This document shows, in pieces, positions 1 through 8,323 of a stretch of DNA of 64,000 nt. The notes below the pieces were generated by a model, which ran no database searches, was not told the DNA's origin, and saw nothing but the letters and a program-made list of their open reading frames with translations. Position 1 is the stretch's first letter. Each line of letters begins with the position of its first letter. This DNA is from Sphingobium herbicidovorans. GTDB taxonomy: Bacteria; Pseudomonadota; Alphaproteobacteria; Sphingomonadales; Sphingomonadaceae. The stretch covers positions 868,001 through 932,000 of the forward strand of contig NZ_CP020538.1 in assembly GCF_002080435.1 (NCBI RefSeq), read 5' to 3'. The position numbers and the translations under genes are program-made.

Positions 1-1
1 C

Positions 2-754
2 GTGGAGGCCGGCGGCTTGATCATCGCCACCGGCTATACGGGTGCGCTGGGCAAAGACGGCAAGCCGCGGAGCAGACCGGCAATGAAATCAAGCCCGGTA
101 GACAGCTTCGGCCAACCGCGCGACGGCCATGGCTGGTCGCTCGACATGAGCAAGGCGGCCATTCCCATGGGGCCGGGGCGGATGCCCATCGACGAAACAT
201 TCTTCCCGGTTACGCCCCGCACCGGCGCGACAAGCCTGATCCCGTTCGCACCGGACCAGCGCTTCGGCCCGCCCGAATTTTCCTATGCCCGGCCGGGCGA
301 AGCCGCGCGTGCCGACGCGGGTGCGCTGGTGATGGCTTATGGCAAAGGGCATCATGTCCATGTCCCATGGCTGCCCGACTGGCTCTACTATCGCGACGGT
401 ACGGACGCGCACCGACTGTTGTTCGAAAGCCTGATCGCTCGTTACGCCCCGCCGCCACCTCTTCTTCTGGAAGGCCGAGGCCCGATCGAGATGATGGCGA
501 TGCGGCAACCCGCCACGGGCAAGATGCTGGTCCATGTCATAAACTATTCGGGCCAGCGCAACACCCGCTATGGCGATCCGGTGATTGCACAAGGACTGAA
601 GCTTGGCGTGCGTGGCCCGGCAGGCGGCACTGCCCGGATGCTGGTGGCTGGAAAGGCGGTCCGGGGCAAGCGGCGCGCCGGCGACCAGGATCATCTGTGG
701 TTCGATCTGCCGCCGGTCGATACCTTTGAGGCGGTGCAGCTCACAATGAGCTGA
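2..754 (+). CDS. C-terminal part of a glycoside-hydrolase-like protein (5' end outside window)
   Basis: The frame is open at the left edge, so only the last 250 residues are present. They contain a segment resembling the trimerisation/accessory region of beta-galactosidase-like and hypothetical glycosyl hydrolases (GKGHHVHVPWLPDWLYY followed by LLFESLIARYAPP) and then a beta-sandwich-like tail with MLVHVINYSGQRNT, a pattern seen at the ends of such enzymes. No catalytic residues lie in the visible part. The neighbouring sugar-catabolic genes support a role in oligosaccharide or glycoside breakdown. The family assignment is by resemblance only; the substrate cannot be stated. Confidence 0.5.
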   Translation: MEAGGLIIATGYTGALGKDGKPRSRPAMKSSPVDSFGQPRDGHGWSLDMSKAAIPMGPGRMPIDETFFPVTPRTGATSLIPFAPDQRFGPPEFSYARPGEAARADAGALVMAYGKGHHVHVPWLPDWLYYRDGTDAHRLLFESLIARYAPPPPLLLEGRGPIEMMAMRQPATGKMLVHVINYSGQRNTRYGDPVIAQGLKLGVRGPAGGTARMLVAGKAVRGKRRAGDQDHLWFDLPPVDTFEAVQLTMS

Positions 755-805
755 CGTTCGGACGGGGGAGAGGCCGCTGGCCGCCCCTCCCCGCCCTGAG
801 CCCGA

Positions 806-1873
806 TCAGAAGTCCGGGGCGAGATCCATCAATACAATGCCCTGGCCAACGCCTGCGTCAATCACGTCGGCCGATCCAACCTGCGCCGCGATCATCCGGC
901 CATCCGGCCGCACGACAGGGTTGCCATATTTCCAGCCGCCATATTGCACAATGTTCGTCATGCGCGTGTAGCGGGGCTTTTTAGTTTCAAGGTCCAGCAC
1001 GCAAAGATCCATGCCCTTCGACCGGTCCTGCGCGCATTCGACCAGGGTCCGCTTGCCGTCAGGAAAAATGCCCTCGACTTCGTTATAGATGGTAGCAGGC
1101 GTCGGATATTCGGTGATATTTTTAGTCGCGAAATCAACCGAAAGAACTTTGGTCTCTACACCCGTCGGCCCTTTGCCGTGATAATAGCAGGGCATGGTCA
1201 ACCCCTTGTCGCCCGGCAAGAAGTCCTGCGCTTCAACGAAGCATTCAGTGGTCGTCACGATTTCCCGCACGTCTTCCAGCTTTGCCGACTGCCCGTTAAC
1301 GGCAACGCGGCCAGTGTAGATGGTCGTCGATGCTGGCTTGCCGCCACCCGGCGCCTTCACCTGGCTCCACGCGACCATGTTGCTGCGCGGGCTCACCGCT
1401 ATTCCTTCGAACACGGTGATGCCCAACGGAACTGGCGCACTCATCGCCTGTGCGTCCATCCAGAACAGTTCGATACGGCCATGGCGGGTTTCTTCCCGCG
1501 TCTTTCCCAAAATGCGGGGGCCAAGCAGCATGTAGCTGCCGTCAGGGAGATAATGCACCCGCAAAAAGCCTTCGCTGGCGGCGTGGCTTGTCAGGTTGCG
1601 CGTACGGCCAGTCGCCATGTCATATTCAAAGGCGTCTCCATAGGATTTGCCGATGAACGCCAACTTGTCCCCTTTAGCCGAAAAGACGGGCCGTTCCCCG
1701 AATGCGGAGATCAGGCGCTGCCCGGGCGGCATGTCTTGAATGGGATTACCCGGCTTGTTTCCCAGCGGCATCGTCGCGGGCACGGCGTCGCCGCGGGTAA
1801 AGGTCTGCGCGGTGAGCGCGGACAAGGGCACTGCCGCAAATAGCGCGGTGGCCAACACATGCTTTGCCTTCAT
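806..1873 (-). CDS. secreted PD40/TolB-like beta-propeller protein
   Basis: A 355-residue protein with a clear Sec signal peptide (residues 1-23, ending LSALTAQ) and WD40-like PD40 repeats, for example ERPVFSAKGDKLAFIG near residues 60-75 and VVRPDGRMIAAQ near the end. Such repeats build periplasmic propellers of the TolB/DPP-N type. It is a paralogue of the protein at 9282-10442 (shared YLPDxS and LFWM motifs), so related proteins sit at both ends of the sugar locus. An AAGGAGG ribosome-binding site stands 7 bases before the ATG. No peptidase domain is attached. Function unknown; possibly binding of oligosaccharide or protein partners in the periplasm. Confidence 0.75.
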   Translation of the reverse strand: MKAKHVLATALFAAVPLSALTAQTFTRGDAVPATMPLGNKPGNPIQDMPPGQRLISAFGERPVFSAKGDKLAFIGKSYGDAFEYDMATGRTRNLTSHAASEGFLRVHYLPDGSYMLLGPRILGKTREETRHGRIELFWMDAQAMSAPVPLGITVFEGIAVSPRSNMVAWSQVKAPGGGKPASTTIYTGRVAVNGQSAKLEDVREIVTTTECFVEAQDFLPGDKGLTMPCYYHGKGPTGVETKVLSVDFATKNITEYPTPATIYNEVEGIFPDGKRTLVECAQDRSKGMDLCVLDLETKKPRYTRMTNIVQYGGWKYGNPVVRPDGRMIAAQVGSADVIDAGVGQGIVLMDLAPDF

Positions 1874-2006
1874 TGATCGTCCTCCTTATCCCTGCGCAAG
1901 CAGCTTGCAGGCCGCCGCAAGTCAAGCTGGCGTAATGGATGTTTCACCATATGGACAGGACGACTAACCGCTGGTCAGGAAACGCGGCGGGCGGTAAAGC
2001 CATGGC

Positions 2007-2738
2007 ATGACCACCGAATGCGCCGCCATCGCCACAGAGCCGGAGACTTCCGGATATCGCCGCGTGCTGGAACACTTGCGCGACCTGCTCGTGAATGGCG
2101 GTGTAGAGACCGGCCAGCGCCTGCCGAGCGAGCGGGAACTGGCGCTGAGCCTGGGGGTGAGCCGCCCTGCCGTGCGCGAAGCCGTGCGCGCGATGGAGAT
2201 GATCGGCGTGCTGGAAACGCGCCATGGACGCGCCAGCACCGTGCGGGTCCCCGATGCATCTGTTTTGGGCGAGTTCTTCTCGCTTGCGCTGGCGCAGCAA
2301 CCCGCGATCATTGAGGACATTGTCGAGGTCCGCATTGCGCTGGAACGGCAGGCCCTTCGCCTCGCCTGCACCCGTGCGACACCCGAAGACCAGCGCAACC
2401 TCGAAGGGGCGCTGGAGGAGATCGAAGCGACCATCGATGACGTGTCCAGCGGAGGTCATGCCGACCTTCATTTTCACACGCAGTTGGTCGCCGCCGCACA
2501 TTCCCCCGCTCTGTCGACGGTTTACGGCACGATCACGCATCTGCTGGAACGGTCACATGTTGAACGGCGCAGACGCATCGCGAATAGTCCCAAGGCGAGG
2601 GATTATCTGGTCGATCATCACCGCAAAATCTATGAAGCTGTCCGTTCTGGCGATGCGTCCACGGCTGACGATTTGATCCTCAGCCATTTCGCCATCGGCG
2701 CCGCCTGGAAAATGCAGGGAACGGCTGCGGCTGACTAG
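2007..2738 (+). CDS. GntR-family transcriptional regulator, FadR/FCD subfamily
   Basis: 243 residues. The N-terminal winged helix (about residues 12-80) has the GntR signature LPSERELALSLGVSRPAVREA. The helical C-terminal FCD effector domain (about 90-230) has acidic and histidine residues typical of metal- and ligand-binding FCD proteins (for example HADLHFHTQLVAAAH and SHFAIGAAW). FCD regulators usually respond to sugar acids, organic acids or sugar phosphates and repress adjacent catabolic genes. It converges on the glycerate kinase gene with a 4-base stop overlap. A TGGTAATACCA palindrome between the two catabolic operons at 7723-7733 fits the operator style of this subfamily, so this protein is the natural candidate regulator (inference). 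Confidence 0.9.
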   Translation: MTTECAAIATEPETSGYRRVLEHLRDLLVNGGVETGQRLPSERELALSLGVSRPAVREAVRAMEMIGVLETRHGRASTVRVPDASVLGEFFSLALAQQPAIIEDIVEVRIALERQALRLACTRATPEDQRNLEGALEEIEATIDDVSSGGHADLHFHTQLVAAAHSPALSTVYGTITHLLERSHVERRRRIANSPKARDYLVDHHRKIYEAVRSGDASTADDLILSHFAIGAAWKMQGTAAAD

Positions 2739-4039
2739 CCGTCGATCAGGATAGCGCGAAAATCGTTGACGTTGGTGCGGGTCGGACCAGTGATCACCAG
2801 ATCGCCCAGCGCCTTGAAGAAACCGAAGCTGTTATTCTCACGCAGCATCCCGCTCGCGGACATGCCGGCTGCTCTGGCCCGCGCCAACGTGCTTTCGTCG
2901 ACGATCGCGCCCGCATGCCCTCCCACGCCGTCAATGCCATCCGTGTCGCACGCCAGCGCTGAAATCCCCGGCGCGGCGTCCAGCGACATGGCAAGGCTCA
3001 ACATATATTCGCTGTTGCGCCCGCCGCTGCCCGATGGATTGCCGACCAGCACCGTCGTCTCTCCGCCCGACAGCAGCGCCCAGCGCCCGCCTTTGCGCTG
3101 ATGGTGCAGGGCAAGCGCGGCGTGAACGATGCCGAGTTCGGTCGCATCCCCTTCCAGATCATCGCCCAGATAAACCGGCTTATATCCCGCCGCTGCGGCC
3201 ACCTCCCCCGCAGCCTCCAGCGCCATGCGGTTGCGCGCGACAATTCGCGTATCCGTCCGCGCAAGTTCAGGCGATCCGGGGCGCGGCGTCGCATGCCGGT
3301 CATCGTTCAGCACCGCCATCACATTGTCGGGGACGGTGATGCGATAGCGCTCGATCACCCGGCGCGCATCGTCCAGCGTCGTGCGATCCGCCACGGTCGG
3401 GCCGGACGCGATCAGCGCGGGATCATCCCCCGGCACATCAGAAAAGGCCAGGGTTACGACCTCCGCCGGGTGCGCCAGCGCGGCAAGGCGCCCTCCCTTG
3501 ACCTGCGACAGGTGCGTGCGCACGCAATTGATCTGAGAGATGGTCGCCCCGCATAGCAGCAGTTCCCGCGTCAAACGGCGCTTGTCGTCCAGCGACACCC
3601 CATCGACCGGCAACGCCAGCAGAGCCGACCCGCCGCCTGAGATCAGCGCCAGCAATTGATCCTGTTCGCCAAGCCCGCGCACGGCTTTCTGGATCAGCTG
3701 CGCCGCGTGCAAACCATGCTGGTCGGGCAAGGGATGTCCCGCCTCTATGACCAGCGCATCCGCGGGCAAGGCGCCGGGCGGCAGTCCGTGACCATAGGGA
3801 ATAAGGACGATCGCCTGCGTACCCGACGGCGAATGGCGCAGTGCTGCACTGGCCATTGCCGCCCCGGCCTTGCCCACCGCCAGCACCAGCCGCCGTCCTT
3901 CCGGCGGCGGCGGCAGATGCGATGGCAGACAGCGCTCGGCAGAGACCGCGGTCAGGGCAACGTCGAACATCTCCCGCGCCAGCGCGATCCGCGCCGCTTT
4001 CACCCTGTCGCCGTCCGTCAATGCCCGTTCCTCGCCCAC
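2735..4039 (-). CDS. glycerate 2-kinase (DUF4147/MOFRL type)
   Basis: 434 residues, the normal size for GckA/TtuD-type glycerate kinases, which phosphorylate D-glycerate to 2-phosphoglycerate. The N-terminal DUF4147 domain carries VLAVGKAGAAMA (near residue 53) and LALISGGGSALLALP (near 130). The C-terminal MOFRL domain carries ALLSGGETTVLV and GGRNSEYMLSLA, and LACDTDGIDG near residue 365. It is the last gene of the leftward catabolic operon, 98 bp beyond the FG-GAP gene, and overlaps the stop of the convergent gntR gene. It would feed a C3 sugar acid from the upstream pathway into glycolysis. Confidence 0.9.
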   Translation of the reverse strand: MGEERALTDGDRVKAARIALAREMFDVALTAVSAERCLPSHLPPPPEGRRLVLAVGKAGAAMASAALRHSPSGTQAIVLIPYGHGLPPGALPADALVIEAGHPLPDQHGLHAAQLIQKAVRGLGEQDQLLALISGGGSALLALPVDGVSLDDKRRLTRELLLCGATISQINCVRTHLSQVKGGRLAALAHPAEVVTLAFSDVPGDDPALIASGPTVADRTTLDDARRVIERYRITVPDNVMAVLNDDRHATPRPGSPELARTDTRIVARNRMALEAAGEVAAAAGYKPVYLGDDLEGDATELGIVHAALALHHQRKGGRWALLSGGETTVLVGNPSGSGGRNSEYMLSLAMSLDAAPGISALACDTDGIDGVGGHAGAIVDESTLARARAAGMSASGMLRENNSFGFFKALGDLVITGPTRTNVNDFRAILIDG

Positions 4040-4065
4040 CGATATATTCCGGGCTTACAAAGCAG

Positions 4066-4076
4066 TGGTCGTACCT
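4066..4076. promoter_or_regulatory. possible weak GntR operator upstream of glycerate kinase
   Basis: TGGTCGTACCT lies 27 bp before the glycerate kinase start. It keeps the TGGT and TACC halves of the perfect palindrome TGGTAATACCA found at 7723-7733. It could be a second, weaker site for the local GntR protein. The match is short and may be chance. Confidence 0.25.
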
Positions 4077-4136
4077 GCAAATCGCAACTTGCGAGAAAAT
4101 GGGAATTCCATCTGGCGGAACAAGATTGCAGCCCGG

Positions 4137-5390
4137 CTACTTGGCTTTCCTTCCCAGCAGCAGGCGAGCCTGCGTACCCCAGGCGCCGACGAACAGGTCT
4201 TCGACACCATCTCCGTTGACGTCGCCTTTCGCCATGCTCCAGCTGCGCCCCACCGTTGGAGTCGGCATGGCGGCCGCCGTCACATCGCTGAAGCGGCCCT
4301 TGCCGTCATTGGCATAGGCGCGCAGTTGCAGCGGCTTGAAACCCGGCACGTCGATCGCCCCGACGACCAGGTCGGGATGACCATCATGGTTGAAATCCAT
4401 CACCATCCCGCCCCAACTGGAAAAGCGGTTGGCGGGCAGGCGCGATTTGGTTTCGTCACGGAACTTGCCACGCCCCTTGTTGATCAAAAGCCGCGCTTGC
4501 GGATCCTTGTCCCATTTCTTGTTGTTGCTGGTGAGGTTCAGAAACAGGATGTCGGGCCGCCCGTCGCCATTGGCGTCGAACACATGAACCTCACGCGTTT
4601 CCATCGGCGTCAGGAGCTGGAGGCCCTTTGACGCCTCGCGAAAACGCCCTTTGCCGTCGTTCAGCAGCAGGCGGTTTGGCGGGCTTTCATTAGCGATCAC
4701 CATGTCGAGATCGCCGTCGCCATCTACATCCGCCAGCGCGATGTCCTGCGTATCATCCTCATAGGCAGGCAGGTGCGTCGCCGTGGCGTCGATGAAGGTT
4801 CCGGGCTGCTTGGGATCGTTGAGCCACAGGAAATTCTGCGCCGAAGCGCGGGGCTTGCCGGGGCGGTCCTCCGCCGAATTGCCAATGACGATGTCGGGCA
4901 GGCCATCGCCATTGACGTCGCCGATCGCCAGGCCATTGCCCTCGCTCATCTTCGGCAACCTGTCCGACGCTTCCGTAAACACGCCTCCCGGCCCGCCGAG
5001 GAACAGTTGGTGGGCATGATCCTCCTCGGCAACGAAGATCAGGTCGGGATATCCATCGCGGTTGAAGTCGGCCGACAGCACATGTTCGGTATCATGCGCC
5101 TTGGTGCCAAGAGCGCCCTGTTTCCAGGTGAAACGCCCCTGCCCGTCATTGATGTAAAGTCGGTTCGGACCCATTTCGACAGCCAATACCGCGTCCAGAT
5201 CGCCGTCGCCGTCCACGTCTACCAGCGCAACATCCAGCGCGTGGAGATATTTGGAAACCGGGACATGCGTGTCCGTCACATCATCGAACAGCAATGTCGA
5301 CGCGGCTTCATTCTGCGCCTGCCCAGGTATCGCGCCCGCCAGCAGGAAAGCGACGATTGCCGTTCGGCTCATCAGGCGCCGGTTCATCAT
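4137..5390 (-). CDS. secreted FG-GAP/VCBS repeat protein (seven-bladed propeller)
   Basis: 417 residues counted from the ATG at 5390, chosen because it has GGAG five bases upstream and a signal peptide (LMSRTAIVAFLLAGAIPGQAQ); the open frame extends further upstream but into the preceding gene. Seven calcium-loop repeats can be read: DVDGDGDLDAV, DFNRDGYPDLI, DVNGDGLPDIV, DVDGDGDLDMV, DANGDGRPDIL, DFNHDGHPDLV and DVNGDGVEDLF. This is the FG-GAP integrin-alpha propeller fold, with about seven blades. It overlaps the stop of the isomerase gene, so the two are translationally coupled. A calcium-binding, extracytoplasmic role in ligand binding is likely; the substrate is unknown. Confidence 0.85.
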   Translation of the reverse strand: MMNRRLMSRTAIVAFLLAGAIPGQAQNEAASTLLFDDVTDTHVPVSKYLHALDVALVDVDGDGDLDAVLAVEMGPNRLYINDGQGRFTWKQGALGTKAHDTEHVLSADFNRDGYPDLIFVAEEDHAHQLFLGGPGGVFTEASDRLPKMSEGNGLAIGDVNGDGLPDIVIGNSAEDRPGKPRASAQNFLWLNDPKQPGTFIDATATHLPAYEDDTQDIALADVDGDGDLDMVIANESPPNRLLLNDGKGRFREASKGLQLLTPMETREVHVFDANGDGRPDILFLNLTSNNKKWDKDPQARLLINKGRGKFRDETKSRLPANRFSSWGGMVMDFNHDGHPDLVVGAIDVPGFKPLQLRAYANDGKGRFSDVTAAAMPTPTVGRSWSMAKGDVNGDGVEDLFVGAWGTQARLLLGRKAK

Positions 5391-6337
5391 GCGGTCTCCA
5401 GCGAGCGAAGATAGGAAAGACTTTTGGCGAGCGAGTCGATGCGCGGGCCGGTGAAGGGCGCCTCTTGTTCGACAAAGAAATTGCGCACGCCCGCGCCCTG
5501 GGCCACCTTCAGGATCGCGGGCCAGTTCATCATGCCCGATCCGACTTCCGTCGGCTTTTGCTGCATATGATAGTTGACCTTCGTGCTCGGGGCGATGTCC
5601 TTCACATGCATCTGGGTGAAGCGACCGCGATAGCGTTTGAGCCAGGCGACCGGATCGTGCCCCGCCGCCGCCAGCCATCCTGCGTCCAGCTCGAAATCAA
5701 CTATGCTGGGGTCCGTTCGTTCAAGCAGGATCTGCAAACCTGTCTTCGTCCCGATCGGCGCTAGCTCAACATTATGGTTATGGTAGCCGATGCGGATGCC
5801 ATGCTTCTTGAGGACGGCGCCCTTCTCATTGAGGAAATCGGCCATGCGTTCGTAGCGGTCCGCCGTAATGGGCGGGCCATCCGGCTTCACTAGCGACATG
5901 AAGGAGATTGGCGCACCCCAGATCGGGTCCTTGGGAAACTGGAACAGCGGCAAGACGGCGTTACGCGAGCCCAGGATATTGAGCTGCTCGACCAACTTAT
6001 CGAGATTGTCGAAGTTCAGTCCGCTTGCTCCGGGCACCGATGAGGAAGCGGCGACATGCGCGCTTCGACATGTAAGGCCCGCTTTGTCCAGCGCAGCGCG
6101 GAACTCCGCAGCCGATCGCCGGTGCAGTGACGCAAGCTCCACGGACCGGACTCCCGCCCCCGCGATGCTGGCGAGCGCGCCGTCGAAGTCGCGGTTAAGG
6201 TCCGGATCGAACATGTACAGCTGAACGCCCGGCCCATCTTTCCCCAGCAAGGAAGCGGGTTTGCCGCGCGCCATCGCGGGCATGCCGCTCGCCAGCATCA
6301 ACAAGGCGGAGGACTTAAGCAGGTCGCGACGATTCAT
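5387..6337 (-). CDS. sugar phosphate isomerase/epimerase family (TIM barrel), Tat-exported
   Basis: 316 residues of the AP-endonuclease-2 / xylose-isomerase-like TIM barrel family. The N-terminus NRRDLLKSSALLMLASG is a twin-arginine signal, so the enzyme is predicted to act in the periplasm. Candidate metal ligands are visible in IGYHNHNVEL (near residue 190), VDFELDAGW (near 220), FTQMHVKDI (near 245) and FFVEQE (near 290). Such proteins often accompany glycoside or polyol catabolism and may act on keto-sugars or glycosides in the periplasm. It lies between the transporter and the FG-GAP gene in one leftward operon. Confidence 0.85.
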   Translation of the reverse strand: MNRRDLLKSSALLMLASGMPAMARGKPASLLGKDGPGVQLYMFDPDLNRDFDGALASIAGAGVRSVELASLHRRSAAEFRAALDKAGLTCRSAHVAASSSVPGASGLNFDNLDKLVEQLNILGSRNAVLPLFQFPKDPIWGAPISFMSLVKPDGPPITADRYERMADFLNEKGAVLKKHGIRIGYHNHNVELAPIGTKTGLQILLERTDPSIVDFELDAGWLAAAGHDPVAWLKRYRGRFTQMHVKDIAPSTKVNYHMQQKPTEVGSGMMNWPAILKVAQGAGVRNFFVEQEAPFTGPRIDSLAKSLSYLRSLETA

Positions 6338-6363
6338 CGATAATGTCTTTCAGTTTGGAAGGA

Positions 6364-7668
6364 TCAGGCGAGTGCGGCCTTGCGGCTCGCCTCCCGCAGC
6401 GAGGTCTCGGGATAGCGCATCATGCACAGGACTACGCCAAGCGAAAACAGCGCGGGCACGACGCCGATCAAGGTCCGCAAGGGCAAGGCGTTGCGCGGGT
6501 CACTGGCATGGGCGGGATCAAAGCCGAGCCAGCCAAGCAGCAGGAAGGCGAGGCCGACCGCCAGCCCCAGCGCCAACTTCATCGATCCGTTGAGCGTCGC
6601 ATAAAGCAGCCCCGTGCGATCGACGCCGAAGCGGGCACGAGTGGCGTCGGCGACATCGGCCATCAGTGCGCGGGGCAGGAACCAGGCGATGGGAATGCAA
6701 AGGCCCAGCGCCGCGACATTGGCAGCCGTCAGCCAGAAAGCGTTTGCAGGCTGCGTAGCCATCAGCAGTTGCAGCGCAGCCTGTGTCAAAGCTCCGACTT
6801 GAAGCGCGCGCGCCTTGCCAATCCGGCCCGCAAGCTTGGCGAACAGCGGCGTTCCGGCAAAGGCTGCCGCATAGGCGATCAGGATGAGCGTGCTGGCCGC
6901 CGCCCGGTCAAAGCCCAGTTGTCCCATGTAGAAGAACAGCGCCACGGCATTGGCCACGCCGGTCGAAAGGGCAATCAGCAAGTCTGCCAGCACCAGCCGC
7001 ACGACCGGCCCTTGAGAAAAGAGCGCGACATAATCGCGCAGGGCCAGGGCTGCCTGAGCGCCTTCAGCGGGCTGCTTTTCGGGTGTGGTCTTGAGCGCCA
7101 GAAGGATCGCGGCGGGGATCAGAACGATCATGACCCAGCCCGCCGCGTGCATCCCTGCCGCCGGATCGCCCGGATAGGCGCTTGCGACCAGCGGCAATAT
7201 GGCGAGGATCGAAAACTGGCCCGCCGTGGCGAATATCTGCCACCAGGCGAAGATGCGCGTCCGCTCCGTCGCGCCAGTCGCAAGGGTCGCTGTCCAGGCG
7301 AGGTGCGACAGCACGATCATGGAAAAGCCAAGGAAAGCGATGAACAGCCATACCCACAGAAAGGCCATGCCGACCCCGCGCTCCGCCTGGAACAGCGCAT
7401 AGGTCGACAGCATCAGGATCGGCGCGCTTGCGACCAGCCACGGACGATAGCGCCCCCACCGTGATCGCGTGGCGTCCATCATGCCACCCAACAGAGGGTC
7501 GATCATCAGGTCCAGTACGCGCACTGTCATAAAGGCGGTGCCAACCGCGGCCACCGGCAACGCCAGCGCGTTAGCGTAAAATTCGGGCAGGAACACCGTG
7601 ACAAGGGTCGCATAAGCCTGGATCGCCAAAGCGGTGACGCAAAAGCCCGCCAGCCTGCCGCGATCCAT
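6364..7668 (-). CDS. MFS sugar transporter of the GPH (MelB/YicJ-like) family
   Basis: About 434 residues with roughly twelve hydrophobic segments. Near the N-terminus VRVLDLMIDPLLGGMMD followed by TRSRWGRYRPWLV matches the cation-coupled glycoside-pentoside-hexuronide symporter signature (D-P-L-x-G...R-W-G-R-x-R-P). I chose the ATG at 7668 because GGGAGG lies five bases before it; an ATG at 7692 with a weaker site is the alternative. It is the first gene of the leftward operon and should import the sugar or sugar acid that the locus degrades. The substrate cannot be read from sequence. Confidence 0.88.
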   Translation of the reverse strand: MDRGRLAGFCVTALAIQAYATLVTVFLPEFYANALALPVAAVGTAFMTVRVLDLMIDPLLGGMMDATRSRWGRYRPWLVASAPILMLSTYALFQAERGVGMAFLWVWLFIAFLGFSMIVLSHLAWTATLATGATERTRIFAWWQIFATAGQFSILAILPLVASAYPGDPAAGMHAAGWVMIVLIPAAILLALKTTPEKQPAEGAQAALALRDYVALFSQGPVVRLVLADLLIALSTGVANAVALFFYMGQLGFDRAAASTLILIAYAAAFAGTPLFAKLAGRIGKARALQVGALTQAALQLLMATQPANAFWLTAANVAALGLCIPIAWFLPRALMADVADATRARFGVDRTGLLYATLNGSMKLALGLAVGLAFLLLGWLGFDPAHASDPRNALPLRTLIGVVPALFSLGVVLCMMRYPETSLREASRKAALA

Positions 7669-7722
7669 CGCGTCCTCCCTGCCCTGCGTCATTCAGCCCT
7701 CCCCCTTGATCGGATTCCAAAC

Positions 7723-7733
7723 TGGTAATACCA
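7723..7733. promoter_or_regulatory. candidate GntR/FadR-type operator between divergent operons
   Basis: The 11-mer TGGTAATACCA is a perfect palindrome around a central A. It lies between the transporter gene (leftward) and the RpiB-like gene (rightward). TGGT-n-ACCA palindromes are typical of FCD-type GntR repressors. Its position suits simultaneous control of both operons by the GntR protein encoded at 2007-2738. Confidence 0.55.
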
Positions 7734-7819
7734 CGGCATCATCAAAGCGCCAGTGGGCAGTTCGATTCTGCCGCGTAAAAGACTGTGGAAGCGGCGCTGA
7801 CACGTTGTTCGGGGGATCG

Positions 7820-8317
7820 ATGCGCAAACCAGAAACATTGTCCGGTGACGAACATCTCATCCCGTTTCGGGACGTCATCGGCTTTGCCAACGATCATGCC
7901 GGTTTCCCGTTGCGCCTGCCGGTTCTGGACCTGCTTGCCCGCCATAGCGGACGCATCATCGATGTCGGTGCGCAGTCGGAAGAACCGGTGGATTTTCCCG
8001 ACATCACCCGTCGGGCAGTGCAAGCCATCCTCGACAAGCAGACAGACCGCGTCATCCTGTTGTGCGGCACGGGCGCGGGCGCGTGCATCGCCGCCAACAA
8101 GGTGCGCGGCATCCGCGCGGCCGTCGCGCACGACACCTATGTGGCTCGGCAGGCCGTCGTGCATGACGATGTCAATGTGCTGTGCATCGGTGCGTGGATC
8201 ACCGGCCCGCAGATCGCGCTCGACATCATCCGCCATTTTCTGGCTGCACAGTTCAGCGACGAAGAACATTTCCGCCGCCGCGTCGCAAAGCTCGCGATGC
8301 TCGAGCAGGGCGGCTGA
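7820..8317 (+). CDS. RpiB/LacAB-family sugar-phosphate isomerase
   Basis: 165 residues from the ATG at 7820, preceded by GGGGGA. RpiB family hallmarks are present: FANDHAGFPLR near the start, DFPDITRRAV, the catalytic cysteine in ILLCGTGAGACIAANK, VRGIRAAVAHD with the active-site histidine, and HDDVNVLCIGAW. Classical RpiB converts ribose 5-P to ribulose 5-P, but close relatives isomerise allose, galactose or tetrulose phosphates. Its coupling to a ribokinase-family kinase 6 bp downstream and to glycerate kinase suggests a dedicated catabolic isomerase rather than the housekeeping enzyme. The N-terminal extension of about 18 residues before the barrel is unusual. Confidence 0.85.
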   Translation: MRKPETLSGDEHLIPFRDVIGFANDHAGFPLRLPVLDLLARHSGRIIDVGAQSEEPVDFPDITRRAVQAILDKQTDRVILLCGTGAGACIAANKVRGIRAAVAHDTYVARQAVVHDDVNVLCIGAWITGPQIALDIIRHFLAAQFSDEEHFRRRVAKLAMLEQGG

Positions 8318-8323
8318 CTGATC

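Noticed and set aside
1947..1954. CCATATGG palindrome before the PD40 gene as a GntR operator
   Set aside because: It does not share the TGGT-n-ACCA form of the other candidate sites and an 8-bp palindrome is easily chance.
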